DNA from: JBKHHU01 sp046539045 | GTDB lineage: Bacteria; Planctomycetota; Phycisphaerae; SM23-33 | DNA: 5,280 nt | Direction of reading: 5' to 3' | Assembly (NCBI GenBank): GCA_046539045.1 | Contig: JBKHHU010000220.1 | Location: forward strand, 1 to 5,280 | In this document: positions 1 through 5,280 of the stretch, in pieces | How positions within the stretch are numbered: position 1 is the first letter of the stretch | Layout: each line of letters starts with the position of its first letter | Position numbers and translations under genes: made by a program | Notes under the pieces: generated by a model | Seen by the model: only the letters and a program-made list of their open reading frames with translations | The model's database searches: none | Told to the model about the DNA's origin: nothing

Positions 1-22
1 TGGCGGGTCAGGAGACCCGCCA
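1..22. repeat. Hairpin A of repeat copy 1 (left arm clipped)
   Basis: Perfect 9-bp inverted repeat: TGGCGGGTC (1-9), loop AGGA (10-13), GACCCGCCA (14-22). The bases that extend the same stem in copy 2 would lie before position 1. Neither strand has a T-run right after the stem, so it is not a textbook intrinsic terminator. Confidence 0.9.
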
Positions 23-86
23 ACCGCAGGGCAAAAAGGTTCGTGGAGTTCGCGCCGTTCGTGGCCAAGAAACCGCATTGTAACCG

Positions 87-112
87 GGTGGTGGGTCTCC
101 CGACCCACCACC
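87..112. repeat. Hairpin B of repeat copy 1
   Basis: Perfect 11-bp inverted repeat: GGTGGTGGGTC (87-97), loop TCCC (98-101), GACCCACCACC (102-112). The inner core GGGTC-TCCC-GACCC is nearly the reverse complement of the core of hairpin A (GGGTC-AGGA-GACCC reads GGGTC-TCCT-GACCC on the other strand). The two hairpins of one unit are therefore related and point in opposite directions. Confidence 0.92.
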
Positions 113-144
113 TTGCATCGTTGCCATAGCGTAAGTCGCGTCCC

Positions 145-170
145 GTTGGCGGGTCAGGAGACCCGCCAAC
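145..170. repeat. Hairpin A of repeat copy 2
   Basis: Perfect 11-bp inverted repeat: GTTGGCGGGTC (145-155), loop AGGA (156-159), GACCCGCCAAC (160-170). It is the complete version of the stem clipped at the window start. Its two outermost paired bases fall in the spacer before the 147 boundary. Confidence 0.92.
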
Positions 171-284
171 CGCAGGGCAAAAAGGTTCGTGGAGTTCGCG
201 CCGTTCGTGGCCAAGAAACCGCAGGTAACCGGGTGGTGGGTCTGCCGACCCACCACCTTGCATCGTTGCCATAGCGTAAGTCGC
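147..284. repeat. Tandem intergenic repeat element, copy 2
   Basis: Second copy of the unit at 1-139, with hairpin A at 145-170, the periodic TTCG segment at 186-212 and hairpin B at 232-257. It ends 23 bp before the stop codon of the GH42 gene, so it forms the 3' flank of that gene. Near-identity of the copies points to a recent duplication or to active homogenisation. The tail after the last shared base (285-307) is unrelated to the spacer after copy 1, which marks the right boundary of the repeat at about 284. Confidence 0.9.
232..257. repeat. Hairpin B of repeat copy 2
   Basis: Perfect 11-bp inverted repeat: GGTGGTGGGTC (232-242), loop TGCC (243-246), GACCCACCACC (247-257). The stem is identical to that of copy 1 and the loop differs by one base. 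It lies about 50 nt downstream of the GH42 stop codon and would form in that transcript's 3' end. It has no following T-run on the minus strand, so it could stabilise or delimit the mRNA 3' end but is not called a terminator. Confidence 0.92.
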
Positions 285-307
285 ACAAAGCACGATTGCC
301 TACAAAA

Positions 308-2299
308 TCACCCGTTCTCGAAGATCGCCACCTGCCAGGCGTCGAGTATCAGCACGTCGACGGTCTCGCCGCTGACCAGATCGGTCATCGACTCGGGCAG
401 TTCCAGCTCGATCATCTCTTCCTCGCCGGTGTTGATGTAGGCCGTCACGTGCGTGCCGCGGATGACCTCCAGGCTCTCGGGGGCAGGGTCGTCGCGCTCG
501 ATGCGGGCCTCGTCCAGCAGGCAGTCCAGCAGCACCGAGAACTGCTCGCCGGGCATCCTGTCCATGCCGACATACACCGCCAGCCCGTTGCCGCAATCGT
601 TGACGGTCGCCGCGGCCCCGCCGGCAATCCGGTGGTCGGTAAAGCCCGCCATCGGAGTTGCGGAATCCGCAACCAGCACCTGCCCGCGGGCGCACTGCAG
701 CGTCAGTCCGCCCCATTGTTCGCTGCAGGCGACGGTGATGTCCGCCTGCGGCGACTGCTCGAAATCGCCCAGCTTCATCCCGAACAGCTCGGTCAAATGC
801 CCCGGCTGGTCCATACCATGAGCCTTGCCGAACTCGTCGAACCGGCCCATCCGCCCAAAGCCGATCAGCACGCCACCGTCTTCGACGTACCCCGTCAACC
901 ACTGGGCCCGCTGCTCGTCCATCATGTAGCTCATCGGAGCGAAGACGGCTTCGTACTCGTCCAGGTCGTCGCTCGGGTGAGCGATCGCCACCCCCAGCCC
1001 GCGACGCTCGAGCCCCTCCAGCAGCGGGATCATCGCGTCCAGGCCCTGGTGCGGGTCCAGCCCCAGCGCTCGCGAACCGTGCATGTCCGCCAGCAGCAGG
1101 TCGTCGTAGCTGTAGAGAATCGCCACGTCCTTGACCGGTTCATTCACCGCCAGGAGTTCGCCGTGCTCGCGAACGAACGCGCCGACCTCCCGCACGCCGT
1201 CGAACGACCAGAACGGCTCGCCGTTGTGGTCCAGGCAGGCCCCGTTCCACATCTCCTGTCCGCCCAGGTGCCGCCGCCAGTGCCACATGCTGCACATCTC
1301 CGCTCCACGCAGGTAGTGCCGCAGAAAGTAGCTCTTGTGCTTTGCCGGCGGAAGCGGCTGGGACTGCCCACCGCGGCCTTCGTTCCCGCCGGAGGGCATC
1401 TCCATGATCCAGTGCTTGCGATCCGGCTTGACCGAGTCGAACAGCGCATCGACCAGTGCCTGCTTATACGGCTCGCGCTGGTAGCTGTCGATCCCGACCA
1501 CGTCGTGCTTCTCGGTCAGTTTGCGGTAGTCCAGCTGCTCCTGGTACCAGGTGATGTTGTGGCTGATCAGCTGCTCGCCCGTCAGCGGCCGGAGGATCTC
1601 CACCTGCCGATCGAGAAACTCCACCCACGAATCGCCGCCGAATTTCATCCAGTCGAGCCGCCACTGCGGGCTGGTGCCGACCTTGGTATTGGGGAAGATC
1701 TGCACATGCTCGAACGACGGCATGTTGTGCGACCAGAAGCTGCTGAACCACGCCTCGTTCAGTGCGTCGATGTTGCCGTACTTGTCCTCCAACCACCCGC
1801 GGAAGGCCTCGGCACACTGCTCGCAGTAGCAGTTCAGGGCGTTGTGGCAGGCGGCTTCGTTGTCCAGTTGCCAGGCGTAGACGTCCGGGTTGTCGCCGAA
1901 GCGTTCGCCCATGGCGCGGGTGATCCGGTCGGAGCATTCCTGGAATGTCGGCTGGTTGACGCAATAATGTCGTCGCCCGCCGGGGCTGAAGCGCAGCCCG
2001 TCGGGCCCGACCGGGAGCACGTGCGGGTACTTGACCGTCAGCCACGGCGGGGGCGCCTCGGTGGGCGTGCAGAGGATGCTGTCGATGTCGGCCTCGCCGG
2101 CCAGCTCGACGAACCGCTCCAGCCAGTCGAAGTCGAACTGCCCTTCGTCGATTTCCATCTTCGCCCAGGCAAATTCCGCCAGTCGGACGGTGTTGATCCC
2201 CGCCTCGGCCATGATCTCCACGTCCCGCTTCCACTCTTCTTCGTCCCAGCACTCGGGGTAATATGCCACACCAAGGCGGATGGGTCTGTCGCTGTTCAT
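308..2299 (-). CDS. Beta-galactosidase, glycoside hydrolase family 42
   Basis: Hydrolyses terminal beta-D-galactosyl residues, usually from short oligosaccharides, by a retaining mechanism. The 663 residues match the usual GH42 length. The N-terminus has the family signature GVAYYPECW (10-18). The TIM barrel spans about 1-390, with the acid/base Glu148 in WQLDNE (143-148) and the probable nucleophile Glu300 in WIMEMPSG. Cys113, Cys157, Cys159 and Cys162 have the spacing of the zinc site of Thermus GH42 enzymes. About 391-600 resembles the Rossmann-like trimerisation domain, followed by a small beta domain to 663. No signal peptide is seen, so it should be cytoplasmic. Two ATGs lie in tandem. 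The second (2299) is chosen because GGAG (2307-2310) sits 7 nt from it and 4 nt from the first (2302). The frame stays open upstream to 2431, but that extension has no family resemblance. The gene diverges from the exported pair on the right and ends in TGA. The exact substrate is unknown. Confidence 0.95.
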   Translation of the reverse strand: MNSDRPIRLGVAYYPECWDEEEWKRDVEIMAEAGINTVRLAEFAWAKMEIDEGQFDFDWLERFVELAGEADIDSILCTPTEAPPPWLTVKYPHVLPVGPDGLRFSPGGRRHYCVNQPTFQECSDRITRAMGERFGDNPDVYAWQLDNEAACHNALNCYCEQCAEAFRGWLEDKYGNIDALNEAWFSSFWSHNMPSFEHVQIFPNTKVGTSPQWRLDWMKFGGDSWVEFLDRQVEILRPLTGEQLISHNITWYQEQLDYRKLTEKHDVVGIDSYQREPYKQALVDALFDSVKPDRKHWIMEMPSGGNEGRGGQSQPLPPAKHKSYFLRHYLRGAEMCSMWHWRRHLGGQEMWNGACLDHNGEPFWSFDGVREVGAFVREHGELLAVNEPVKDVAILYSYDDLLLADMHGSRALGLDPHQGLDAMIPLLEGLERRGLGVAIAHPSDDLDEYEAVFAPMSYMMDEQRAQWLTGYVEDGGVLIGFGRMGRFDEFGKAHGMDQPGHLTELFGMKLGDFEQSPQADITVACSEQWGGLTLQCARGQVLVADSATPMAGFTDHRIAGGAAATVNDCGNGLAVYVGMDRMPGEQFSVLLDCLLDEARIERDDPAPESLEVIRGTHVTAYINTGEEEMIELELPESMTDLVSGETVDVLILDAWQVAIFENG

Positions 2300-2306
2300 C
2301 ATTCTG

Positions 2307-2310
2307 CTCC
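2307..2310 (-). promoter_or_regulatory. Ribosome binding site of the GH42 gene
   Basis: Reads GGAG on the minus strand within CGGAGCAGAATGATG. Spacing is 4 nt to the first ATG (2302) and 7 nt to the second (2299). It decides the start in favour of 2299 and argues against starts further upstream. Confidence 0.65.
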
Positions 2311-2320
2311 GATAGGTTGA

Positions 2321-2353
2321 ACTGCCTGATCCGGATGACATTCTACAGGCAGT
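2321..2353. promoter_or_regulatory. 8-bp inverted repeat, possible operator upstream of the GH42 gene
   Basis: ACTGCCTG (2321-2328) and CAGGCAGT (2346-2353) are perfect reverse complements separated by 17 bp, so the arm centres are 25 bp apart. The right arm directly abuts the candidate minus-strand -10 hexamer (2340-2345), which lies in the spacer. The location, 22 bp upstream of the GH42 start, fits a regulator binding site or a hairpin in the mRNA leader. The inverted repeat is seen directly. The regulatory role is inference. Confidence 0.4.
2340..2345 (-). promoter_or_regulatory. Candidate -10 element for the GH42 gene
   Basis: Reads TAGAAT on the minus strand, five of six matches to TATAAT, about 40 bp upstream of the start codon. 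No good -35 hexamer is found at 16-18 bp (TGTCTT at 17 bp is poor). The call rests on the -10 match, its position and the adjacent inverted repeat. Confidence 0.3.
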
Positions 2354-2459
2354 GCAGCGGAAAGACAGGCCGGGGCGCCGGGAAGCGGGCAATTTCGCCA
2401 GCCCTCGACGGGCCCGCCCGGGTTGAACCATCTGGAAACGTCCGATTTTCGCCCGGGCC

Positions 2460-2488
2460 TTGCGAAACCCGCGTCGATTCGTTGTGAT
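2460..2488 (+). promoter_or_regulatory. Weak candidate promoter for the plus-strand gene pair
   Basis: TTGCGA (2460-2465) and TGTGAT (2483-2488) are 17 bp apart, each with four of six matches to the sigma-70 consensus. They lie about 90 bp upstream of the ATG at 2576 in the divergent intergenic region. In GC-rich DNA such a match can occur by chance. A short GC stem, CCCGGC (2515-2520) with GCCGGG (2527-2532), follows in what would be the mRNA leader. Confidence 0.2.
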
Positions 2489-2564
2489 TGTGTCTACGCT
2501 TCACCTGAAGTGATCCCGGCCGCTTCGCCGGGCTGTCCCTTTCTACCCATTGATGCTGAGATGC

Positions 2565-2570
2565 AGGGGA
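2565..2570 (+). promoter_or_regulatory. Ribosome binding site of the first exported-protein gene
   Basis: AGGGGA, 5 nt before the ATG at 2576. It selects this ATG over the in-frame ATGs at 2423 and 2561, which have no comparable purine run and would put extra residues before the signal peptide. Confidence 0.55.
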
Positions 2571-2575
2571 ACAAC

Positions 2576-3811
2576 ATGCATGCGAGATTGAAACGCGTCG
2601 GCCTGCTGTCGGCAGCGGCCTGGTTCACACTGGCTGCCGCGCTGTGCCCGGCAGGGAAACCCGAAGTGCCCGTCACGACCGAAGTCGGTGGGGCGAATGC
2701 GTCCGAGCCGGCCCCTCCGCCCAAGCTGGTGATCGACACCGCGGAGATCAAGATGGGCGATTTCACCATCCGGGTGCCGACCGGCACGTACACCGCGCCC
2801 AAGGGCGGGGCGGACAACTACACCGTGCCCGGACCGATCGTCGCGTTCAAGGGTGTCGACGGCACATGGCGCGGCCACGGGTATCTGGAAACCTACCCGC
2901 GGTTGATGAAGTTCAAGGGCTCGGTGGACTCCGAAGGAATCAAGCTGGTGTACACCTTCGAGAAGGGCAAGAGCTACAAGGTGACGATGAAGCTCGTCGG
3001 CGATGCGGTGGTGATGAAGGAAACCAGCGACCTCGGACCGCGGAACCTGTACGTCTTCGACAGTGCCTACAACTGGCAGCCGGGAGCGGGGTTCGCCGTC
3101 AGTCGCGACGCCAAACGGCACGCGTTCGTTTATATGCCGTGCTTCTATGACAAACCGGAAGTCACCATTCGCCCCGCCGACCTGGCCAACACGCCGCTGG
3201 GCGAGTTCGTGATCGGCCCAGACGGGATGCAGTTCGTCTACCGCCAGAGCATCCGCAAGCCTGCGAAGCTCAAGGACGTCTCCGAGGTCGGCCGGATCCT
3301 CAAGGGCCTGACCGGTCCGATGAAGAAGATCGTGGTCGTTACCTACGACAAGGACGTTGACGAGGAAACCCGCAAAGGCGTGGCCGAGGCGATCGGGGCA
3401 GCGGAGTTCAAGATGCTGCCCCGCAATCCGGATTCTCTCCCTGCCGCTGCTGCCGTCGTCAGCGACGACCTGAAAGAGACCGACGTAGCGGGGTTCTTCT
3501 GCATCAATCTCGCCTCCTGGGACCGCCCGGACCGCATGGGTATCCAGATGTGGCAGCGTCGGCAGCTGCCGGGCCAGCCGGCAAGCCGACACTTCCTCGG
3601 CCCGGAAACCAAGAGCGACTCCACGCCCAACCCGCGCACCGCGGACATGCTCGGCAAGAGTCTCTATGAAGGGCATGTCACTATCGAGATGAGCCTCGGC
3701 AACGGCTCTCGCACGCTCGGGTTCGCCGTCACGCAGAAGGGCAAGAAGAAGTCCGACGTGCCGGAGCAATTCAAGAAGGTCTTCAGCGAAACGCTGAAGG
3801 AGGTGGAGTAA
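2576..3811 (+). CDS. Exported protein of unknown function, shares a domain with the next gene
   Basis: A 411-residue protein that I do not recognise as a named family. Residues 1-26 form a signal peptide: basic start with Arg4, Lys6 and Arg7, a hydrophobic stretch at 8-23, and likely cleavage after CPA (24-26). Cys24 is preceded by Ala-Ala-Leu, not a good lipobox. A Pro/Ala-rich linker follows (about 34-50). Residues about 63-173 are homologous to residues 134-247 of the next gene product. Shared landmarks are VPxG, VPGPxV (84-89), WxGxGYL (98-104), YTFEKGKSY (126-134), and SD (151-152) with YVF (159-161) and a Trp. This pattern looks like a beta-sandwich of the kind found in carbohydrate-active proteins. 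The C-terminal part (about 175-411) has a predicted alpha/beta stretch at 250-275 and a Lys-rich tail, and no catalytic motif is evident. The ATG at 2576 fits the RBS and signal peptide. The protein probably acts in the periplasm or at the surface, in a carbohydrate locus judging by the GH42 neighbour. Confidence 0.85.
   Translation: MHARLKRVGLLSAAAWFTLAAALCPAGKPEVPVTTEVGGANASEPAPPPKLVIDTAEIKMGDFTIRVPTGTYTAPKGGADNYTVPGPIVAFKGVDGTWRGHGYLETYPRLMKFKGSVDSEGIKLVYTFEKGKSYKVTMKLVGDAVVMKETSDLGPRNLYVFDSAYNWQPGAGFAVSRDAKRHAFVYMPCFYDKPEVTIRPADLANTPLGEFVIGPDGMQFVYRQSIRKPAKLKDVSEVGRILKGLTGPMKKIVVVTYDKDVDEETRKGVAEAIGAAEFKMLPRNPDSLPAAAAVVSDDLKETDVAGFFCINLASWDRPDRMGIQMWQRRQLPGQPASRHFLGPETKSDSTPNPRTADMLGKSLYEGHVTIEMSLGNGSRTLGFAVTQKGKKKSDVPEQFKKVFSETLKEVE
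3797..3805 (+). promoter_or_regulatory. Strong Shine-Dalgarno inside the upstream gene, for the coupled downstream gene
   Basis: AAGGAGGTG is a near-perfect anti-SD match within the last codons of the upstream gene. GGAGG ends 7 nt before the ATG at 3811. With the TAATG overlap it fixes the start of the next gene and indicates translational coupling. Confidence 0.85.
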
Positions 3812-5280
3812 TGAGAAACCTGATCCTGACAACACTGATCCTCTGTATCGTCGCGGCCGCTGCCGACGCCGAGAAGGCCGTCGTCAAGACGTTCGCGATC
3901 AACGAGTACTTCGGCATCGATTACGAGAACGAACCGGTCTCCACCGATGTGACGTTCGACTCGCCGGTGAAGCTGGAGGACATCTCCGCCTCGCCGGGCC
4001 CATACCAGGTGGAAGTGCTCGACGGCACGCCGCAGGCGGTCAAGAAGGCCCGCGTGTGGATGCTTGTGAGCTTCGAGCAACGCGGGCAGATTCTGGGACA
4101 TGTCCTCCACGGCGGGAAAGGCAAGGAGAAGCAGCCGGAAACGCCGCTGAAGGTCAACAAGGCCGGCAGCGTCGGGCAGGTGGAGATCGCCGAGCTGTCC
4201 AACGACGCCTTCGCCTGCAAGGTGCCGGTCGGCAGCGTGACGTTCGACGTGCCGGTCAGCGCTTTCGAGGTGCCCGGGCCGGTGGTGAGCGTCTCCCGCG
4301 ACGGGAAGAACTGGATCGGCAGCGGTTATCTGGACAGCATGCTCCGCGTCAAAAGCATCGAGTGTGAGCAGCAGGCCGGGCCGGTTTTCGTCGAATCCAA
4401 GATCACCTACAATTTCGAGCAGGGCAAGAAATACGTCGCCCGCGTTCGCGTGTTCGCCGGCAAGCCGTATGCCCGGATCGTCAGCGATTTCAATCTTGGC
4501 GGGGCCAGCAAGTACGTATTCAACTACGACGACTGGAAAGCCGACGGGTTCTTCGATCTCGGCGACAGCAACTCCGGCAAGTGGATTCACCCGATCAAGA
4601 CCAGCAACCCGTGCGGCGACTTCATCCAGGTCGAGGGGCAGAAGGCCCTGGCGCGGCTGGTCATCTGGAATCAGCACAACTACTTCGCCGGCAAGCAGCA
4701 CACGATCGGCCTGAAGGCCCCGTCCGCCGAGGCCCAGGCCGCCATCGAAAAAGACGACAAGTACCAGTGGCAGACCAGCAGGAAAGACCGCAAGACGAAG
4801 GAAATGGTCACCACCACCCACACGATCACCCCTCAGGACTTCCCGTTCAGCGGCACGGTCTACCAGACAATGAGCGACACCACCCCGGTCCGAGATGAGA
4901 CCGCCGTCGGCGGGTTCTTCATCCGCCCGGATCGGTGGACGCGTGCGAAGGTCAATCACGTGGACCTGTACCTCCGGCCGGAAGTTCCGGGCGACCGCAT
5001 GACGCGCGGGGTGGTCGGTCTCAAGGGTGCCAAGGCCCGCTTCGCTATGGAGGCGTGGCTGGTCGACGGGCACCGCGAATGGGCCATCTACGCCGCCCCT
5101 GCCGGGAAGAAGTATGAGAAGTCCTATGGCGTGAACGACTGGCTCCAGACCGCCAAGACCAAAGAAGGCGTCTGGCCGCTGGACCGGATCAACCGGATGA
5201 CGCTGGTGTGGAACGCCGACGGCTCGCCGGTCAAGCCCGAGCACACGGCCCCGACCGGCGACCCGGCCCACGGCGGGGGC
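3811..5280 (+). CDS. Exported beta-sandwich protein, possible polysaccharide-active enzyme, 3' end outside window
   Basis: The reading frame is open for 490 codons from the ATG at 3811 to the window edge with no stop, so this is a 5' partial gene. Its ATG overlaps the TAA of the upstream gene by one base (TAATG), and a strong SD lies 7 nt upstream. Residues 1-20 are a clear signal peptide ending ADA, with cleavage before EKA. Residues about 25-115 form an N-terminal domain with FGIDYENEPV (34-43), which may be a small beta-barrel. Residues 134-247 carry the domain shared with the upstream gene: VPVG, VPGPVV, WIGSGYL (168-174), YNFEQGKKY (200-208) and SDF...YVF. Further beta-rich sequence with many aromatic residues runs to 490. 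The order of barrel-like then beta-sandwich domains recalls polysaccharide lyases of the PcRGLX/YetA type, where a catalytic toroid follows, but no diagnostic residue is seen. Function is therefore left open. The secreted location and GH42 neighbour support a role in glycan breakdown or binding. Confidence 0.85.
   Translation, partial: MRNLILTTLILCIVAAAADAEKAVVKTFAINEYFGIDYENEPVSTDVTFDSPVKLEDISASPGPYQVEVLDGTPQAVKKARVWMLVSFEQRGQILGHVLHGGKGKEKQPETPLKVNKAGSVGQVEIAELSNDAFACKVPVGSVTFDVPVSAFEVPGPVVSVSRDGKNWIGSGYLDSMLRVKSIECEQQAGPVFVESKITYNFEQGKKYVARVRVFAGKPYARIVSDFNLGGASKYVFNYDDWKADGFFDLGDSNSGKWIHPIKTSNPCGDFIQVEGQKALARLVIWNQHNYFAGKQHTIGLKAPSAEAQAAIEKDDKYQWQTSRKDRKTKEMVTTTHTITPQDFPFSGTVYQTMSDTTPVRDETAVGGFFIRPDRWTRAKVNHVDLYLRPEVPGDRMTRGVVGLKGAKARFAMEAWLVDGHREWAIYAAPAGKKYEKSYGVNDWLQTAKTKEGVWPLDRINRMTLVWNADGSPVKPEHTAPTGDPAHGGG

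Larger units (their letters stand above)
1..139. repeat. Tandem intergenic repeat element, copy 1
   Basis: First of two directly repeated copies, which start 146 bp apart. It matches 147-284 almost base for base. The only differences are TTG (78-80) against GG (224-225) and one C/G change in the second hairpin loop (99 against 244). The unit consists of hairpin A (1-22), a segment with three TTCG-starting 9-mers (40-66), hairpin B (87-112) and a conserved tail ending in GTAAGTCGC. A 7-bp unique spacer (140-146) separates it from copy 2. The left arm of hairpin A appears cut by the window edge, because copy 2 has two more paired bases there, so further copies may lie upstream. No start codon, RBS or coding bias is seen. 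The layout resembles paired REP-type (BIME-like) extragenic elements, but the family is not recognised. Confidence 0.9.

Noticed and set aside
232..257. Intrinsic terminator of the GH42 gene
   Set aside because: The stem is strong, but on the minus strand it is followed by CGGTTACC with no T-run. Its presence in both copies shows that it belongs to the repeat element.
1..284. CRISPR array
   Set aside because: Only two copies, the repeat is about 138 bp, and the single spacer is 7 bp. This is unlike any CRISPR array.
8..286. 92-codon minus-strand frame across the tandem repeats
   Set aside because: It translates the repeat units, and the two copies are read in different frames because the unit is 146 bp and a 1-base indel occurs. 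There is no RBS and no constraint on protein sequence.
296..2320. 674-codon open frame on the plus strand covering the whole GH42 gene
   Set aside because: It is in exact codon register with the GH42 gene, so its openness follows from the lack of TTA, CTA and TCA codons there. The translation has no recognisable domain, while the minus-strand product has full GH42 motifs.
2300..2431. Longer GH42 product starting at 2431
   Set aside because: The extra 44 residues are Arg/Ser-rich, have no family resemblance and no RBS. The GGAG at 2307-2310 and the family's usual N-terminus point to 2299 or 2302.
2576..2653. Lipoprotein signal with Cys24 in the first exported protein
   Set aside because: The residues before the Cys are Ala-Ala-Leu. 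Leu at -1 does not fit the lipobox, so ordinary signal peptidase cleavage is preferred.
2543..3835. 430-codon open frame on the minus strand opposite the first exported-protein gene
   Set aside because: Codon-register antisense shadow. The plus-strand frame has an RBS, a signal peptide and a domain shared with its neighbour.
3664..5271. 535-codon open frame on the minus strand opposite the second exported-protein gene
   Set aside because: Codon-register antisense shadow with Arg/Asp/Val-rich low-information sequence. The plus-strand frame is open to the edge with a strong SD and a signal peptide.

Overview
The window is GC-rich bacterial DNA. It holds two complete genes, one gene that runs off the right edge, and an intergenic block of tandem repeats. 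The gene types are a cytoplasmic family GH42 beta-galactosidase and two secreted proteins with beta-sandwich character. Together with high GC, strong avoidance of A/T-rich Leu and Ser codons and hairpin-rich intergenic repeats, they suggest a free-living polysaccharide degrader. A member of the Planctomycetota (Phycisphaerae-like) or a PVC relative is the best guess, but no marker gene is present and this is inference.

Layout. Positions 1-307 contain no gene. They hold two nearly identical tandem copies of a roughly 138-bp element, each carrying two perfect hairpins with related cores in opposite orientation and a 9-nt periodic TTCGYG segment between them. Positions 308-2299 (minus strand) encode a 663-residue GH42 beta-galactosidase with its catalytic acid/base, probable nucleophile and four-cysteine zinc site all visible. 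Positions 2300-2575 are a divergent control region, with a candidate promoter and an 8-bp inverted repeat just upstream of the GH42 gene. Positions 2576-3811 (plus strand) encode a 411-residue exported protein of unknown function. Positions 3811-5280 (plus strand) encode the first 490 residues of a second exported protein. It starts inside the stop codon of the previous gene (TAATG) behind a near-perfect Shine-Dalgarno sequence, and it has no stop codon before the window ends.

How the genes may work together. The two plus-strand proteins share a homologous domain of about 110 residues (VPxG, VPGPxV, WxGxGYL, YxFExGKxY and SD...YVF...W landmarks), so they look like a translationally coupled pair of paralogues. 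A plausible reading is a small carbohydrate-utilisation locus. The exported pair would act on a galactose-containing polysaccharide outside the cytoplasm, and GH42 would remove terminal galactose from imported oligosaccharides. The chemistry of the exported pair is not established by the sequence. They are the part of the window most likely to be undescribed.
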